A stretch of DNA of 64,000 bases from an uncultured Alphaproteobacteria bacterium (GCA_944391485.1 CALXTQ010000006.1:124001-188000); one strand, 5' to 3'; positions 36,276 to 45,814 are shown, counted from the stretch's first letter. The notes: generated from the sequence alone by a model not told the origin. A program made the numbers and translations.

Positions 36276-36592
36276 TTTTCAAATCTTGACGGCGTGAGAG
36301 AAATTCCCTCCGGGCGGAGAATGACCTTGAAACAGCTGCCGCACATCGGATATTTTTCGCCCTGAATGACGTCGGAGATTGTCTGGATTTTGTTTTTTTC
36401 GACGATTTTTAAGTAACCGAAAACGGAAATCAACGCCGCGGCCTGCCGGTCGCGGTAGGTCCAGAAAATGCCGTCGTGATTTTTTTTGTCAATGAAGCAA
36501 ACTTTCTTTAGCTCAAAATCGCCGTTCAGCTTTAAGCCGTATTTGCAGGCGGTGCGTTTGGCTTTTTCCTTGTCCGCTATAAAATCCAACAT
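36272..36592 (-). CDS. Hypothetical protein with CGSC motif
   Basis: Unrecognised protein of 106 residues. It is basic in its first third (DKEKAKRTACKYGLKLNG), and has cysteines in TACKYG, KKVCFID and MCGSCFKV. The CxxC near the C-terminus might bind metal or form a disulfide, but there is no signal peptide. It ends against lgt on the opposite strand. The 388 bases from 36593 to 36980 upstream contain no gene that I can support. Confidence 0.6.
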   Translation of the reverse strand: MLDFIADKEKAKRTACKYGLKLNGDFELKKVCFIDKKNHDGIFWTYRDRQAAALISVFGYLKIVEKNKIQTISDVIQGEKYPMCGSCFKVILRPEGISLTPSRFEN

Positions 36593-36980
36593 GGGAAATT
36601 ACTCCATATTTGTTGTCATAGCCATTTAGTAACATAATATTTTGACGAAATCAACTTATTTTTAGACAAAATATATTAAATTTTTGTTACAGCGGTGTTT
36701 TTCTGTTTTGCATAAACGGAATGGAAAGTATTTGGCGTTGTTTCGCTGCCGGGCGGGGGAGAGGATTTTTGCTGCGGAAACGCTATACGCGCCGTTTAAT
36801 AAGCAGGGCAGAGCTGGGTGAAAGGGGATGTGCGATAGGGCGTTATGCGAATGAAATAAGCGGCTTATGAGAAGAGAGATGCCGAAACACGCAAACGGTT
36901 GTGCGGTTTATCGGGCAATGCTGGAATATGAGCGTGGAAAAAAACAGGGCTGGAGATTATGCGGCGCCGCGGGGCAGGTA

Positions 36981-38156
36981 TCAGGCTTTGGTGGTTACAT
37001 TCTGGGTGAATTTGTAGGTTTTCTGCAGGGCTTTACGGGCGCGAATCAGAACCTCGATTGAGTTGGCATCGCTGCGTTTTTTTTCGGACACGCTGCAGGA
37101 GACTGTCAGCTTTACCGGTTTTTTGCGCCGCCCAAGCATAAATTCGGCTGAGGCAATGTTGCGCCGGATTTTTTCTAAACGGTCAAAACCGCTGTTTTTG
37201 TCCTCGTTTTTGAAGATAAGTACGAACTCGTCTTCGGCATAACGGTATATAAGAGCTTCCGTTTCGGTTTCGTTTATTCGGGCCGCTATCATTTTGACGA
37301 GGGCGTTGGTTCCGAGGCGGCCGAATACCATGCGGATTTTCTCATAGTCGTCGATGCAGATAACACCGGTGCTGTATTTGAGCGGAAAATCCCTGGCGTT
37401 CAGCATATAGGCATTGCGGCTGGGCAGGTCGGTCAGTATGTCTTTGTAAGCAGAGTGGTAAATGTCCTGAATTACCGTCAGAAGCAATATCAGCGCTGCC
37501 GACGAGAAAAAGACAGTCAGAGCCGTGGGGCTTTCCGAATAATAAAAACCGAGGAAGACGCAGAAAGATGCGTAAAACAGGCCTGCCGTATCAATTGTGC
37601 CGGCAACCGACATCCGAAGAAACATGGCGGCAAGCACGATTGCAAAAAGCAGAAATCCGCTCAGGCTCATTCCCGCGACGGAATGCGCTTCCGGAAAAAA
37701 GCCGATGGCAATGCCGGCGGCGCTCAGTTTTTCGGCCAGAGCAAACTGCGCAAAAACAGTCAGAAGGAGGTAAACGTTTGTTTTTTTCAGCAGCGGCCTC
37801 TGCGGCAGAAAGCAGAATATCAGCAGGTTGAGCGGCAAAAAGACGCTCAGATTCAGGTAAGCCGGAGAAAGCAGGTAGTCGCTTCCGAGACTGCGCTTCA
37901 GCCAGTTTATCAAAATATAGGAAATCTGGAACAGCAGAATAAAAAAGGCCGGTCTGCCGCGGTTGAAATAAAGCAGGACGAGGAAACAGGCCAAGCTCAG
38001 AATAAAAAACAGGGAATGAAAGCCAAGCATGGTATTCTCGCTTAGAGGAGAAGCCGCGTAGCAGCCGATAAGCGCTGCGCCGAAAATAAGTGCGGGTATA
38101 ACCGCGTTTTTGAGCAACGGCAGAAATTTTTCCGGACTAATTGAAATTCTGAGCAT
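36981..38156 (-). CDS. Multi-pass membrane protein with degenerate GGDEF domain
   Basis: Protein of 391 residues: about seven to eight membrane helices (residues 15-230), then a cytoplasmic GGDEF-like domain. The start of the domain is DILTDLPSRNAY; the signature reads YAEDEF at 306-311 instead of GGDEF. The metal- and nucleotide-binding ND pair after the IDDYEKI segment is not conserved. It therefore probably makes no cyclic di-GMP and may act as a sensor or binding domain. No RxxD inhibitory site is seen before the signature. It is monocistronic. Confidence 0.8.
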   Translation of the reverse strand: MLRISISPEKFLPLLKNAVIPALIFGAALIGCYAASPLSENTMLGFHSLFFILSLACFLVLLYFNRGRPAFFILLFQISYILINWLKRSLGSDYLLSPAYLNLSVFLPLNLLIFCFLPQRPLLKKTNVYLLLTVFAQFALAEKLSAAGIAIGFFPEAHSVAGMSLSGFLLFAIVLAAMFLRMSVAGTIDTAGLFYASFCVFLGFYYSESPTALTVFFSSAALILLLTVIQDIYHSAYKDILTDLPSRNAYMLNARDFPLKYSTGVICIDDYEKIRMVFGRLGTNALVKMIAARINETETEALIYRYAEDEFVLIFKNEDKNSGFDRLEKIRRNIASAEFMLGRRKKPVKLTVSCSVSEKKRSDANSIEVLIRARKALQKTYKFTQNVTTKA

Positions 38157-38192
38157 CTTTTCTCCTTTTTTTCAATATAGTCCGCAACAGGT

Positions 38193-39275
38193 TTAAATTT
38201 TGTTTACGCATTTAAGAATGGAGCTGTCACCGTAAGAATAAAAACGGTATTTGTGATCCATGGCGTAGCGGTAGGCCTCCTGCATTTTCTGCGTGCCGGC
38301 AATGGCGCAGATCAGCATAAAAAGCGTGGATTTTGGCAAGTGGAAGTTGGTGATGATATAATCGATGATTTTGAATTTGTATCCCGGCGTGATAAAAATG
38401 TCCGTTTCTCCGGTAAAGGGATGCAGGATTCCCCGGTCGTCCGCCGCGCTTTCCAGCAGTCGCAGTGAAGTTGTGCCTACGGCGATAATGCGGGCACCGT
38501 TCTTTTTGGCCCGGTTGATTTCTTCGCAGGCTTCAGGCGTGATGATGCCGTATTCCGCGTGCATTTTATGATCTTTGGTATCCTCAACCTTGACCGGCAG
38601 GAATGTTCCGGCTCCGACATGCAGGGTCAGAAAAACTTTTTTGACGCCTTTTTTTTCAAGAGCGTCCAGAACGCGCGGCGTAAAATGCAGTCCGGCCGTC
38701 GGTGCGGCGACAGCGCCTTCGTGTTTTGCGTAAACGGTTTGGTAGTTTTCTTTGTCATTATATTTATCCCAGAGGCCGCTGCGCGGTTTTTCACGCTTGA
38801 TATAGGGCGGCAGCGGCATAGAACCGTATTTTTCAAGAAAACTGCCGAGCTTCTGAGCCGAACAGTTGAATTCAATCAGAACGCCCTCTTCACCGTTTTT
38901 TTCCATAACAACGGCGCTGAAATCCGACTCCTGCGCGGAAATTTCCCCGGTGTAAAAACGAATGATGTCTCCGGGACGCAGCCTTTTGGCATTTTTGATG
39001 AAAGAGTGCCATTTCAGGCCGTCAACCGGATGATAAAGCGTTACCTCGACCTGAGCCTCTCCCCGCTGTCCGTACAGGCGCGCCGGAATAACTCTGGTAT
39101 CGTTAAATACCAGTACGTCGCCTTCTTTCAGAATATCCGGCAATTCGTAAAAAATACGATCGGTGATTCTGCCTTCTTCCGACAGGTCCAGAAGTCTGGA
39201 GGTATCCCGCGGATCGGCAGGCTTGTCGGCGATGAGGCTTCGGTCGAGGTCAAAATCGAAAATATCCACTTTCAT
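38193..39275 (-). CDS. queA: tRNA preQ1(34) S-adenosylmethionine ribosyltransferase-isomerase
   Basis: QueA of 360 residues, which transfers and rearranges the ribosyl moiety of SAM onto preQ1 in tRNA to give epoxyqueuosine. Family motifs are RLLDLSEEGRITDRIFYELPDIL, VLVFNDTRVIPARLYG, GAVAAPTAGLHFT, FLTLHVGAGTFLPV and the C-terminal TNFHLPKSTLFMLICAIAG. No other queuosine gene is in the window. Confidence 0.96.
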   Translation of the reverse strand: MKVDIFDFDLDRSLIADKPADPRDTSRLLDLSEEGRITDRIFYELPDILKEGDVLVFNDTRVIPARLYGQRGEAQVEVTLYHPVDGLKWHSFIKNAKRLRPGDIIRFYTGEISAQESDFSAVVMEKNGEEGVLIEFNCSAQKLGSFLEKYGSMPLPPYIKREKPRSGLWDKYNDKENYQTVYAKHEGAVAAPTAGLHFTPRVLDALEKKGVKKVFLTLHVGAGTFLPVKVEDTKDHKMHAEYGIITPEACEEINRAKKNGARIIAVGTTSLRLLESAADDRGILHPFTGETDIFITPGYKFKIIDYIITNFHLPKSTLFMLICAIAGTQKMQEAYRYAMDHKYRFYSYGDSSILKCVNKI

Positions 39276-39348
39276 GTTTTTTCATCCTTTATTTTCTGCC
39301 TGTTATAATATATAGCTGAATCTAAAGCAAGTTATTTTTGGAGTTGAA

Positions 39349-40185
39349 ATGAAGTTGAAAATTGCCTATCAGGGAGTTCCGGGAGCCTATTCGCATATTG
39401 CCTCCATGCGGGTTTATCCGGGGCAGGAGTATCTTCCCTGCGACACTTTCGAAAAAGCCATGGATCTGGTGCAGAGCGGCACAGCGGATCTGGCGATGAT
39501 TCCGGTCGAAAATTCCAACGCGGGAAGAGTATCTGACGTGCATTTTCTGTTGCCGCAGACCGGGCTCCATATTATAGGCGAATTTTTTCTGCGGGTTGAG
39601 CATCAGCTTCTGGGCCTCAGGGACGCCAGGCTGGAGGATATCAAAACCGCGTCGTCGCATCCGCAGGCTCTGGCTCAATGCTCGGAGTTTCTGAAACAGC
39701 ATTTTATTGTGCCAATGGCCCGAATTGATACGGCAAAATCGTGTCAGGACGTGGTTGACTTTCAGGATAAGAGCAAGGCGGCGGTTGCGTCAAAACTGGC
39801 CGGCGAGATTTATGGTCTGAAAGTGTTGGCGGCCAATATTGAAAATACGGCCAATAATACGACGCGTTTTCTGATCATGTCGAAGGAAACGGCTATTCCC
39901 AAATATGACGGAGGCGAATATATTACGTCCTTTATCTTTAAGGCGAAAAATATTCCGGCGGCGCTGTATAAGGCGTTAGGTGGTTTTGCGACCAACGGCA
40001 TTAATCTTACAAAGCTTGAAAGCTATCTGCTGAACGGTAAATTTGTTTCGGCGCAGTTTTATGTGGAAATCGAGGCGCATCCGGAACAGCAGTCTTTCCG
40101 GAACGCCATGGAAGAACTTCGGTTCTTTTCCGAATCGGTTCATGTTCTCGGCACCTATGCGGCGGACAGATACCGGTATATTTAG
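39349..40185 (+). CDS. pheA: Prephenate dehydratase
   Basis: Monofunctional prephenate dehydratase of 278 residues that makes phenylpyruvate for phenylalanine synthesis. The N-terminal catalytic domain begins KIAYQGVPGAYSHIAS and has the essential Thr-Arg-Phe in NTTRFLIMSKE. The C-terminal ACT domain (from about residue 190) carries GINLTKLESYLLNGKF, the ESRP-like site for feedback by phenylalanine. No chorismate mutase domain is fused. Confidence 0.95.
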   Translation: MKLKIAYQGVPGAYSHIASMRVYPGQEYLPCDTFEKAMDLVQSGTADLAMIPVENSNAGRVSDVHFLLPQTGLHIIGEFFLRVEHQLLGLRDARLEDIKTASSHPQALAQCSEFLKQHFIVPMARIDTAKSCQDVVDFQDKSKAAVASKLAGEIYGLKVLAANIENTANNTTRFLIMSKETAIPKYDGGEYITSFIFKAKNIPAALYKALGGFATNGINLTKLESYLLNGKFVSAQFYVEIEAHPEQQSFRNAMEELRFFSESVHVLGTYAADRYRYI

Positions 40186-40290
40186 GGCAGTGCTGCGAAA
40201 AAACGCGCGGCCGGAACTGAGGCCGTGCAGGCAGAGGCAATTTGCCTAAAACAGCTTCAGGACGGATCGGCAGTTTTTTAAGAAACAAAG

Positions 40291-42324
40291 CTAAAAGAGT
40301 TTGAGGACGGACTGGTTGGCCTGAGAAGCTAACGAGAGGGAGTTGACGGCAAGCATCTGTCTAGTCTGCAGAGCGAGCATGTTGGCGCTTTCCTGATTCA
40401 TGTCGGCCAGCGTCAGTTTGTCGGCGCCTTCTTCCAGAACATTGATCATTGCTTCGGTAAAGTTCTGCCGCGTTGAGAGGATGTTGTTATAGTTGCCGAA
40501 TAGTGATGCAAAACTGCGCAGGCGAGAAACGGCATTCTCCAGTTCGACGATGATTTTTTCTATTTCATCGGAATTGGTCAATCCGGACATACTTATTCCC
40601 AAAGCCTGAGATGACGCGTCCACGCCCGGAATGTTGACTGAGGATGATGAATCTTCGTTAAAACTGACTTTGAGACTGTCGCCGCGCAGCAGGTTGACAC
40701 CTTTGTAAGAACCGTCTCTGATAAGGGCATCATACTGGCGAATCAGTTCCTGGTAACGTTCTCCCTCAGCTGTTGCCGCTGTTTGACCGGTTTCTGTTTT
40801 TGTGGTCAGGTCAGCGGGGAGATCTTCAATATCCGAGGCCTGTCCGCCGGTGTTGCTGAAACCGTCCAGACCGTCGAACCCTTTGATATCCTGGGAACCT
40901 GATGCTGTGAGTTTGTTGTTTTGCTCCGACTGCCAGACGCCTTGCGTCGTTCCGTCGGGAGTTTTCCACGAAATCAGGCTTCCGGATGCGATGAAAACAG
41001 AGTTTTCAGCCTGCGGATTTTCTCTGAACATCAGCATAATGTCAGAAACGATATTCATTTTGACGTCAGGCGAAAAAATATTGATTGAGGCTGGAAATTC
41101 TTTGCCGTCAGATGAAGAGAGATAAACTGCCAGACCATAAGAGCTGCCGCCTTTGTTTTTTATGTTAATGTCGGCCTGATCATAAATATTTATCTGACCG
41201 CTGTTCCATGTATCCAAACCATAGCAGTTTTCGCCGTCGGTTTCGATGTTCAGGCGGGTGTTGCCGCGGATGTTGATCCGTGCTCCGACGCCGCGTCCGG
41301 CAGCCAGAGCTTCGCCTTTATTGCCGTTGAGACGCATTGTAATCTGGGAATCGGTAATGTCGGCAATGGCATTGTTCATGTAAATGCCAAGATAAGAAGA
41401 TGTTCCTGTTCCGTTCAGATCAAAATTGATGTGGCAGCCGCTTTCGATGTTGAGTGTTGACTGATCATAGAACTCAATGCCGCGTATAATGGTTCCCTGG
41501 CCGGTATGGTTAATGACCGTATTGCCGGCGATGGTTACGGCAGAATTTCCGGAAGCTATCAGCATACGATGGTTATACCCTTCGGCCTTAGTGTTGAAGA
41601 AGCCTTCAAGGCGTAAGTCTGCTCCGTTTATGGCGCCGAACATACCGACATCGCTTCCGGCGATGGTATCGGAAGTATCTAAAGAAGCGGTGATGTTTCT
41701 GATGGTGGCGCTGCCGCCGTCAAGACTTATAATTTTTCCACCGGGAGCTTGAGCAGTGTAGTTTATTTCAAGATCGGAAATTATAGAATTGTTTTTCAGA
41801 TTGATGGCGTTTTCAGCCGTGTCGAAATTAAAATTAAGTTTTGAGTTTTTATCGATGCCGATGTATCGGCTGCCAACCAGAGACTGTCCTGCGGACAGCT
41901 GCAGAGAATGATTGGTTATATTTATTTCGCCGTTAACGACAATTAAACCCTTTTTTCCGGAATTGACGGCAGCAAGTAATTCGTCTTCTGTTGCTACACT
42001 GGCAATGATGGGTTGGGCTGTTTCCAGGGCCTGGGAGGCAACGGCTTTAGCCTGTTGCAGAAAGCCGGAGGCAGCGTCGATGGTTTCGGCCACGGCTTTA
42101 AGGGTCTGTATTCCCTGAGACATGGCGTCCAGCAGGGCATTGAGGTCCGAGGCCCGGTCAGAGAGGGACTGCGCGGTATAATATGCGGAGGGATTGTCAA
42201 TGGCGGAATTGACCTTCAGACCGGTCGACAGCCGGTTGGAGGTTATGTCCTGAAGCTTTGAAGTCTGCTGAAGACTGAGAAGATTGGCGCGCATGGAGGC
42301 ATTGAGGGAGACGTTATGAAGCAT
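40291..42324 (-). CDS. fliC: Flagellin with large predicted beta-helix insertion
   Basis: Flagellin of 677 residues. Residues 1-104 are the conserved D0/D1 N-terminus (NRLSTGLKVNSAIDNPSAYYTAQSL). Residues about 519-677 are the conserved C-terminal half, with YKGVNLLRGDSL, LFGNYNNILSTRQNFTEAM and a DMNQESANMLALQTRQMLA end. Between them, about 410 residues form an Asn/Gly/Ile-rich series of short strands (LNIESGCHINFDLNG, INIRGNTRLNIETDG, INIYDQADINIKNKG) like a pectate-lyase-type right-handed beta-helix. This would project from the filament surface. It starts after GGAGG and has a candidate promoter at 42428-42455. No other flagellin is in the window. Confidence 0.9.
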   Translation of the reverse strand: MLHNVSLNASMRANLLSLQQTSKLQDITSNRLSTGLKVNSAIDNPSAYYTAQSLSDRASDLNALLDAMSQGIQTLKAVAETIDAASGFLQQAKAVASQALETAQPIIASVATEDELLAAVNSGKKGLIVVNGEINITNHSLQLSAGQSLVGSRYIGIDKNSKLNFNFDTAENAINLKNNSIISDLEINYTAQAPGGKIISLDGGSATIRNITASLDTSDTIAGSDVGMFGAINGADLRLEGFFNTKAEGYNHRMLIASGNSAVTIAGNTVINHTGQGTIIRGIEFYDQSTLNIESGCHINFDLNGTGTSSYLGIYMNNAIADITDSQITMRLNGNKGEALAAGRGVGARINIRGNTRLNIETDGENCYGLDTWNSGQINIYDQADINIKNKGGSSYGLAVYLSSSDGKEFPASINIFSPDVKMNIVSDIMLMFRENPQAENSVFIASGSLISWKTPDGTTQGVWQSEQNNKLTASGSQDIKGFDGLDGFSNTGGQASDIEDLPADLTTKTETGQTAATAEGERYQELIRQYDALIRDGSYKGVNLLRGDSLKVSFNEDSSSSVNIPGVDASSQALGISMSGLTNSDEIEKIIVELENAVSRLRSFASLFGNYNNILSTRQNFTEAMINVLEEGADKLTLADMNQESANMLALQTRQMLAVNSLSLASQANQSVLKLF

Positions 42325-42415
42325 AACAGCCTCCGTTCAGGGGGATAAAACGGCGTTTAGTCGGAATAAGGACCCTCGTTAAGACCATACTGGTAACAAT
42401 CCGCACATATGTTAA

Positions 42416-42455
42416 GTGTATACACAGGATATAATACGCGCGGTAATGTTAACAA
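42416..42455 (-). promoter_or_regulatory. Candidate flagellin promoter with overlapping palindrome
   Basis: On the minus strand TTGTTA (42455-42450) and TATATC (42433-42428) are 16 bases apart. The 10-base palindrome GTGTATACAC at 42416-42425 overlaps the expected start site and could be an operator. No sigma-54 or sigma-28 consensus is convincing. Confidence 0.35.
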
Positions 42456-42485
42456 TTCCTTACCCGGCACATTTTTTGGCAAAAA

Positions 42486-43127
42486 TCAGAAAAGCGAACA
42501 GATTTCGGCTTTAAGTTCATTCAGGCCGAGGTTTTTCTCGGAGCTGGTGGCCAGAACATCGACATAAGCAGCACCGTGTTTTTTTATGATTTCCTTTGTT
42601 TCGGCGATTACGCCGGCGAGTTGTTTGGCGCTTATCTTGTCGATTTTGGTTAAAACGATCTGATAGGTAACGGCAGCCTTATCCAGAAGTTTCATTGTTT
42701 CTTCATCGACTTTTTTTATGCCGTGGCGGGAATCGATGAGCAGAAAAACGCGTTTGAGGTTAACGCGGCCCTGAAGATAGGTAAAAATCAGTTTCTGCCA
42801 GTTCTTGACCAGAGCTTCCGGCGCCTGAGCAAAGCCGTATCCCGGCAGGTCCACCAGATGGAGCCTGTTATCAAGGTTAAAATAGTTCAGCTGCTGGGTG
42901 CGACCCGGGGTTCCGGAGGTTTTGGCCAGTTTGCGCTGGTTGAACAGGGCGTTTATCAGGCTTGATTTGCCGACGTTTGAGCGGCCGGCAAAAGCAACTT
43001 CTCCCATTTCGGTCAGGGGCAGCTGCTCTAATTTTGCAACGCTGAGAACAAAATTGCACGGGCGGTTGAACTGTTCTTCCGCCTGTTTCAGTTCTTCGGC
43101 ACCGAATTTTGCAGCTGCCTGTTCCAT
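42486..43127 (-). CDS. engB: Ribosome biogenesis GTP-binding protein EngB (YsxC)
   Basis: TrmE-Era-EngA-EngB family GTPase of 213 residues needed for 50S assembly. The P-loop [14 protein letters not shown], the G2 Thr region [13 protein letters not shown]3 DLPGYG and G4 LTKIDK are present. It starts immediately after the yidC stop codon, so the two are co-translated. Confidence 0.96.
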   Translation of the reverse strand: MEQAAAKFGAEELKQAEEQFNRPCNFVLSVAKLEQLPLTEMGEVAFAGRSNVGKSSLINALFNQRKLAKTSGTPGRTQQLNYFNLDNRLHLVDLPGYGFAQAPEALVKNWQKLIFTYLQGRVNLKRVFLLIDSRHGIKKVDEETMKLLDKAAVTYQIVLTKIDKISAKQLAGVIAETKEIIKKHGAAYVDVLATSSEKNLGLNELKAEICSLF

Positions 43128-44798
43128 TTAGTTGACTCCGTTTTTCTTCATGATTGCTTTCTGCTGGATTATCGAAAGAATATTGCTCAGAGTCCAGTAT
43201 ATGACCAGTCCGGATGCAAAATGTCCGAGCATAAACGTGAAAATAACCGGCATCAGGGCAAACATGCGCGCCTGATCTTTATTGGTCGGAGCCGGGTTCA
43301 GCTTCTGCTGGATCCACATGGTCAGACCCATCAGAATCGGCCAGACGCCGATGTCAAGCAGTCCGGGAACCGGCAGATGGGTTATGGCCGATATAGTCAT
43401 CGGATCCGGCGCTGACAAGTCCTTTATCCAGCCGATAAACGGCGCATGCCGAATCTCAATGGAGATATTGAGAACTTTGTAGAGCGAGAAAAATACCGGA
43501 ATCTGAATCAGCATGGGCAGACATCCGGCAGCCGGATTGATTTTTTCGCGGCGGTACAAGGCCAATGTTTCCTGCTGAAGTTTGACTTTGTCTTCGCCGT
43601 ATTTTTCCTGCAGGTCTTTTATTTTTGGCTGAACCTTTTTCATCTTGGACATGCTTTCGTACGACTTGTTGGCTATGGGGAACATAACCAGTCTCAGCAG
43701 AGCGGCAAACAGCAGGATTGCCCAGCCCATGTTGCCAATGAAATTGTACAGAAAGTCAAGGATATAAAAGAACGGTTTGGTCAGGAAGTAATACCAGCCG
43801 AAATCAACGGCAAGGTCAAACTTGTCGATATTATAGGCATTGGTGTAATGATCGAGCAGTTTGATTTCTTTGGCGCCGGCAAAAAAGCGGAGATTGTTGG
43901 TGCCGATGGTTCCGGCGGCAATTTTAACCGGCTGGCCGACATAATCAACCTGATAGGCGTCTTTGGCAGTGTTGGAAAATTTTACGTTGCTGCTCCGGTT
44001 CTTGTCCAGAATAAACGCGCTGAACCAATAGCGGTCCGAGAAACCGGCCCAGCCGCCGCTGGTTTTGAAATCTTCGTGCTCATGTTCTTCAAGGTCGGTA
44101 TATTTGATTTCTTTGAGATTATGATCCATTACGCCGATCATTCCCTCGTGCACGACGCTGCTCTTGGGTGCTTTGGGGTCCTGAATCTTGTTTATGAGAG
44201 CATAAGGGTAAAGCGTTATTTCTTTTCCGGTGTTGTTTTCGACAGCCTGCTCAATGCTGAATAGATAGTTTTCATCTACGGAAATGCGGCGGATGAATTT
44301 GAGACCCTGGCCGTTGTTCCATTCCAGAACCACGGGTGTTTGCGGCGTCAGTTCCGAGCCTTTTACCTGCCAGAGCGTTTCGGCGTCCGGGGTCCGGATA
44401 TTCTGGCCGTTGTCAAGCCAGCCGAATTCGGCGTAATAAGGGGCGGCGGTGCGGGCAGGCGCCAGAAGTTCTATGTCCGGACTGTCTGCGGCTAAGGTCT
44501 GTTTGTATTTTTCGAGGAGGAGATTGTCAAAACGGGCGCCTTTGACGCGGATGGAACCGGATAACGCCGGTGTTTTGATGCTGACGCGCCGGTCTTCCTT
44601 CAAAGCTTCGGCAACAGTAAGAGGAGATTCATCAACAACAACGGTTTCCCGGGGCAGTTCAGTCTTCGGGACTGCCGCTTCAACCGTGGCCTGCGCAGGG
44701 ATCTGCGCTTTTTTGGCCGGCCAGATCAGATTTGTTATGAAAATGATGGCTAAAGACAGAATAACGGCCAGATACAGGCCTTTGGTTTCTTCTTTCAT
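43128..44798 (-). CDS. yidC: Membrane protein insertase YidC
   Basis: YidC/Oxa1 insertase of 556 residues in the Gram-negative form: an N-terminal membrane helix, a large periplasmic beta domain (about 60-340), and a five-helix core starting at KPFFYILDFLYNFIGNMGWAILL. The hydrophilic groove Arg is in FAALLRLVMFPI. The last helix has GLVIYWTLSNILSIIQQ. It sits between yidD and engB, in the standard rpmH-rnpA-yidD-yidC order. Confidence 0.97.
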   Translation of the reverse strand: MKEETKGLYLAVILSLAIIFITNLIWPAKKAQIPAQATVEAAVPKTELPRETVVVDESPLTVAEALKEDRRVSIKTPALSGSIRVKGARFDNLLLEKYKQTLAADSPDIELLAPARTAAPYYAEFGWLDNGQNIRTPDAETLWQVKGSELTPQTPVVLEWNNGQGLKFIRRISVDENYLFSIEQAVENNTGKEITLYPYALINKIQDPKAPKSSVVHEGMIGVMDHNLKEIKYTDLEEHEHEDFKTSGGWAGFSDRYWFSAFILDKNRSSNVKFSNTAKDAYQVDYVGQPVKIAAGTIGTNNLRFFAGAKEIKLLDHYTNAYNIDKFDLAVDFGWYYFLTKPFFYILDFLYNFIGNMGWAILLFAALLRLVMFPIANKSYESMSKMKKVQPKIKDLQEKYGEDKVKLQQETLALYRREKINPAAGCLPMLIQIPVFFSLYKVLNISIEIRHAPFIGWIKDLSAPDPMTISAITHLPVPGLLDIGVWPILMGLTMWIQQKLNPAPTNKDQARMFALMPVIFTFMLGHFASGLVIYWTLSNILSIIQQKAIMKKNGVN

Positions 44799-44870
44799 AT
44801 TATAAAAATCTCCTCGTTGTCATTACTGTTGAATTTTTATAGTATTATCGGACGTTAAGCAAGCAAATAA

Positions 44871-45119
44871 CTAGTTTTTCGAGCATTTTTCTTTTTTGGG
44901 CGGGACGGGGTCATATCCGCTTCCGCCCCAGGGATGACAGCGCAGAAGCCGGCGGATGCCGAGCCAGAGACCTTTGATGACGCCGTGGGTCTGAATGGCT
45001 TCAATCATATATTGCGAACATGTCGGACGAAACCGGCAGACGCCCGGACAGAGGGGGGATAAAATTTTCTGATAGGCCTTAACCAGCAGAATCAGAAAGC
45101 GGCCGGGCAGGTTCTTCAT
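44871..45119 (-). CDS. yidD: Membrane protein insertion efficiency factor YidD
   Basis: YidD of about 82 residues with the whole conserved stretch [17 protein letters not shown], then [33 protein letters not shown]. It is a small membrane-associated factor helping YidC-dependent insertion. The ATG at 45119 gives the usual start before the LLVKAYQ helix; longer in-frame starts at 45131 and 45179 overlap rnpA. The gene overlaps rnpA's 3' end by about 40 bases. Confidence 0.9.
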   Translation of the reverse strand: MKNLPGRFLILLVKAYQKILSPLCPGVCRFRPTCSQYMIEAIQTHGVIKGLWLGIRRLLRCHPWGGSGYDPVPPKKEKCSKN

Positions 45120-45483
45120 CGCCGTTACCATTTTTGTTGAACAGTTTATTGATTTTTTTTGTGGTCCAAAGCAGGTCATTTTTTAGCTTTTCAAACGGAC
45201 AGTCCGCCGTGTTGTAACGGCCGATCAGCACATAATCGGTGCCCGCAGCCGCATATTGGGGAAATATTTCGCGGACAGCCGCCCGCAGCCGGCGTCTGGT
45301 TCTGTTACGGATATGGGCTTTCCCCAGTTTTCTGGTGGTCGTATAGCCGACGCGGACGGCGTTTTCCGGTGCGGATAAAGAAGGAGCCGCCTGCAGGATA
45401 AGGGTCGAAGCGACCATTTTTTCTCCTTTGGAGGCGACTCTGACAAAATCTTTCCGTTTTTTTAATACTAAAACTTCAGACAT
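45079..45483 (-). CDS. rnpA: Ribonuclease P protein component
   Basis: Protein subunit of RNase P, which matures the 5' ends of tRNAs. It has 134 residues from the ATG at 45483. The N-terminus [16 protein letters not shown] and the RNR motif [15 protein letters not shown], which contacts precursor tRNA and the RNA subunit, are typical. It follows rpmH by 12 bases. Confidence 0.95.
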   Translation of the reverse strand: MSEVLVLKKRKDFVRVASKGEKMVASTLILQAAPSLSAPENAVRVGYTTTRKLGKAHIRNRTRRRLRAAVREIFPQYAAAGTDYVLIGRYNTADCPFEKLKNDLLWTTKKINKLFNKNGNGDEEPARPLSDSAG

Positions 45484-45495
45484 TGGGATTTGCAA

Positions 45496-45630
45496 CTAAG
45501 CAGTAAGATTTTTACGGCCTCTGCTGCGGCGCGCGGCAACTACCTTGCGGCCGCCGACCGTAGCCATGCGCGCACGAAAACCGTGGCGGCGGGCTCTTAC
45601 CAGTTTGCTCGGCTGATATGTACGTTTCAT
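45496..45630 (-). CDS. rpmH: 50S ribosomal protein L34
   Basis: L34 (bL34) of 44 residues, read directly from the minus strand: [18 protein letters not shown], then a [15 protein letters not shown] tail ending NLTA. ATG at 45630, TAG at 45496-45498. It is the first gene of the rpmH-rnpA-yidD-yidC-engB cluster, which in many bacteria lies near the replication origin or dnaA; no dnaA is in this window. Confidence 0.97.
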   Translation of the reverse strand: MKRTYQPSKLVRARRHGFRARMATVGGRKVVAARRSRGRKNLTA

Positions 45631-45769
45631 TTGTTTTCTCCGGTTGTTGTCGGTTAAAAAACCGATGTAAAGTTATTTTTATTATTTAAGCTTTAATCAC
45701 CGTTAAAGCCTCGGACAATGGCTTTATATAGAGTTTTGCGCTTTAAGTCAATGTTTTTTTGCAAAAAAA

Positions 45770-45794
45770 CAGGGGAGCCTGTCCGGTTCCCCTG
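45770..45794 (-). terminator. Terminator of the BI-1 family gene
   Basis: CAGGGGAGCC pairs with GGTTCCCCTG (one G-T pair) around TGTCC; the left flank of seven A reads as T tract on the minus strand. It lies 21 bases after the stop. Confidence 0.82.
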
Positions 45795-45814
45795 AAAACG
45801 ATTTTCGCTGTTTT

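Noticed and set aside
36867-37061. 64-residue plus-strand reading frame overlapping the end of the GGDEF gene
   Set aside because: It overlaps a convincing minus-strand gene and its product has no recognisable features.
42460-42480. Sigma-54 type GG-GC element upstream of flagellin
   Set aside because: The only match to the spacing reads in the plus direction, away from flagellin, and lacks a full consensus.
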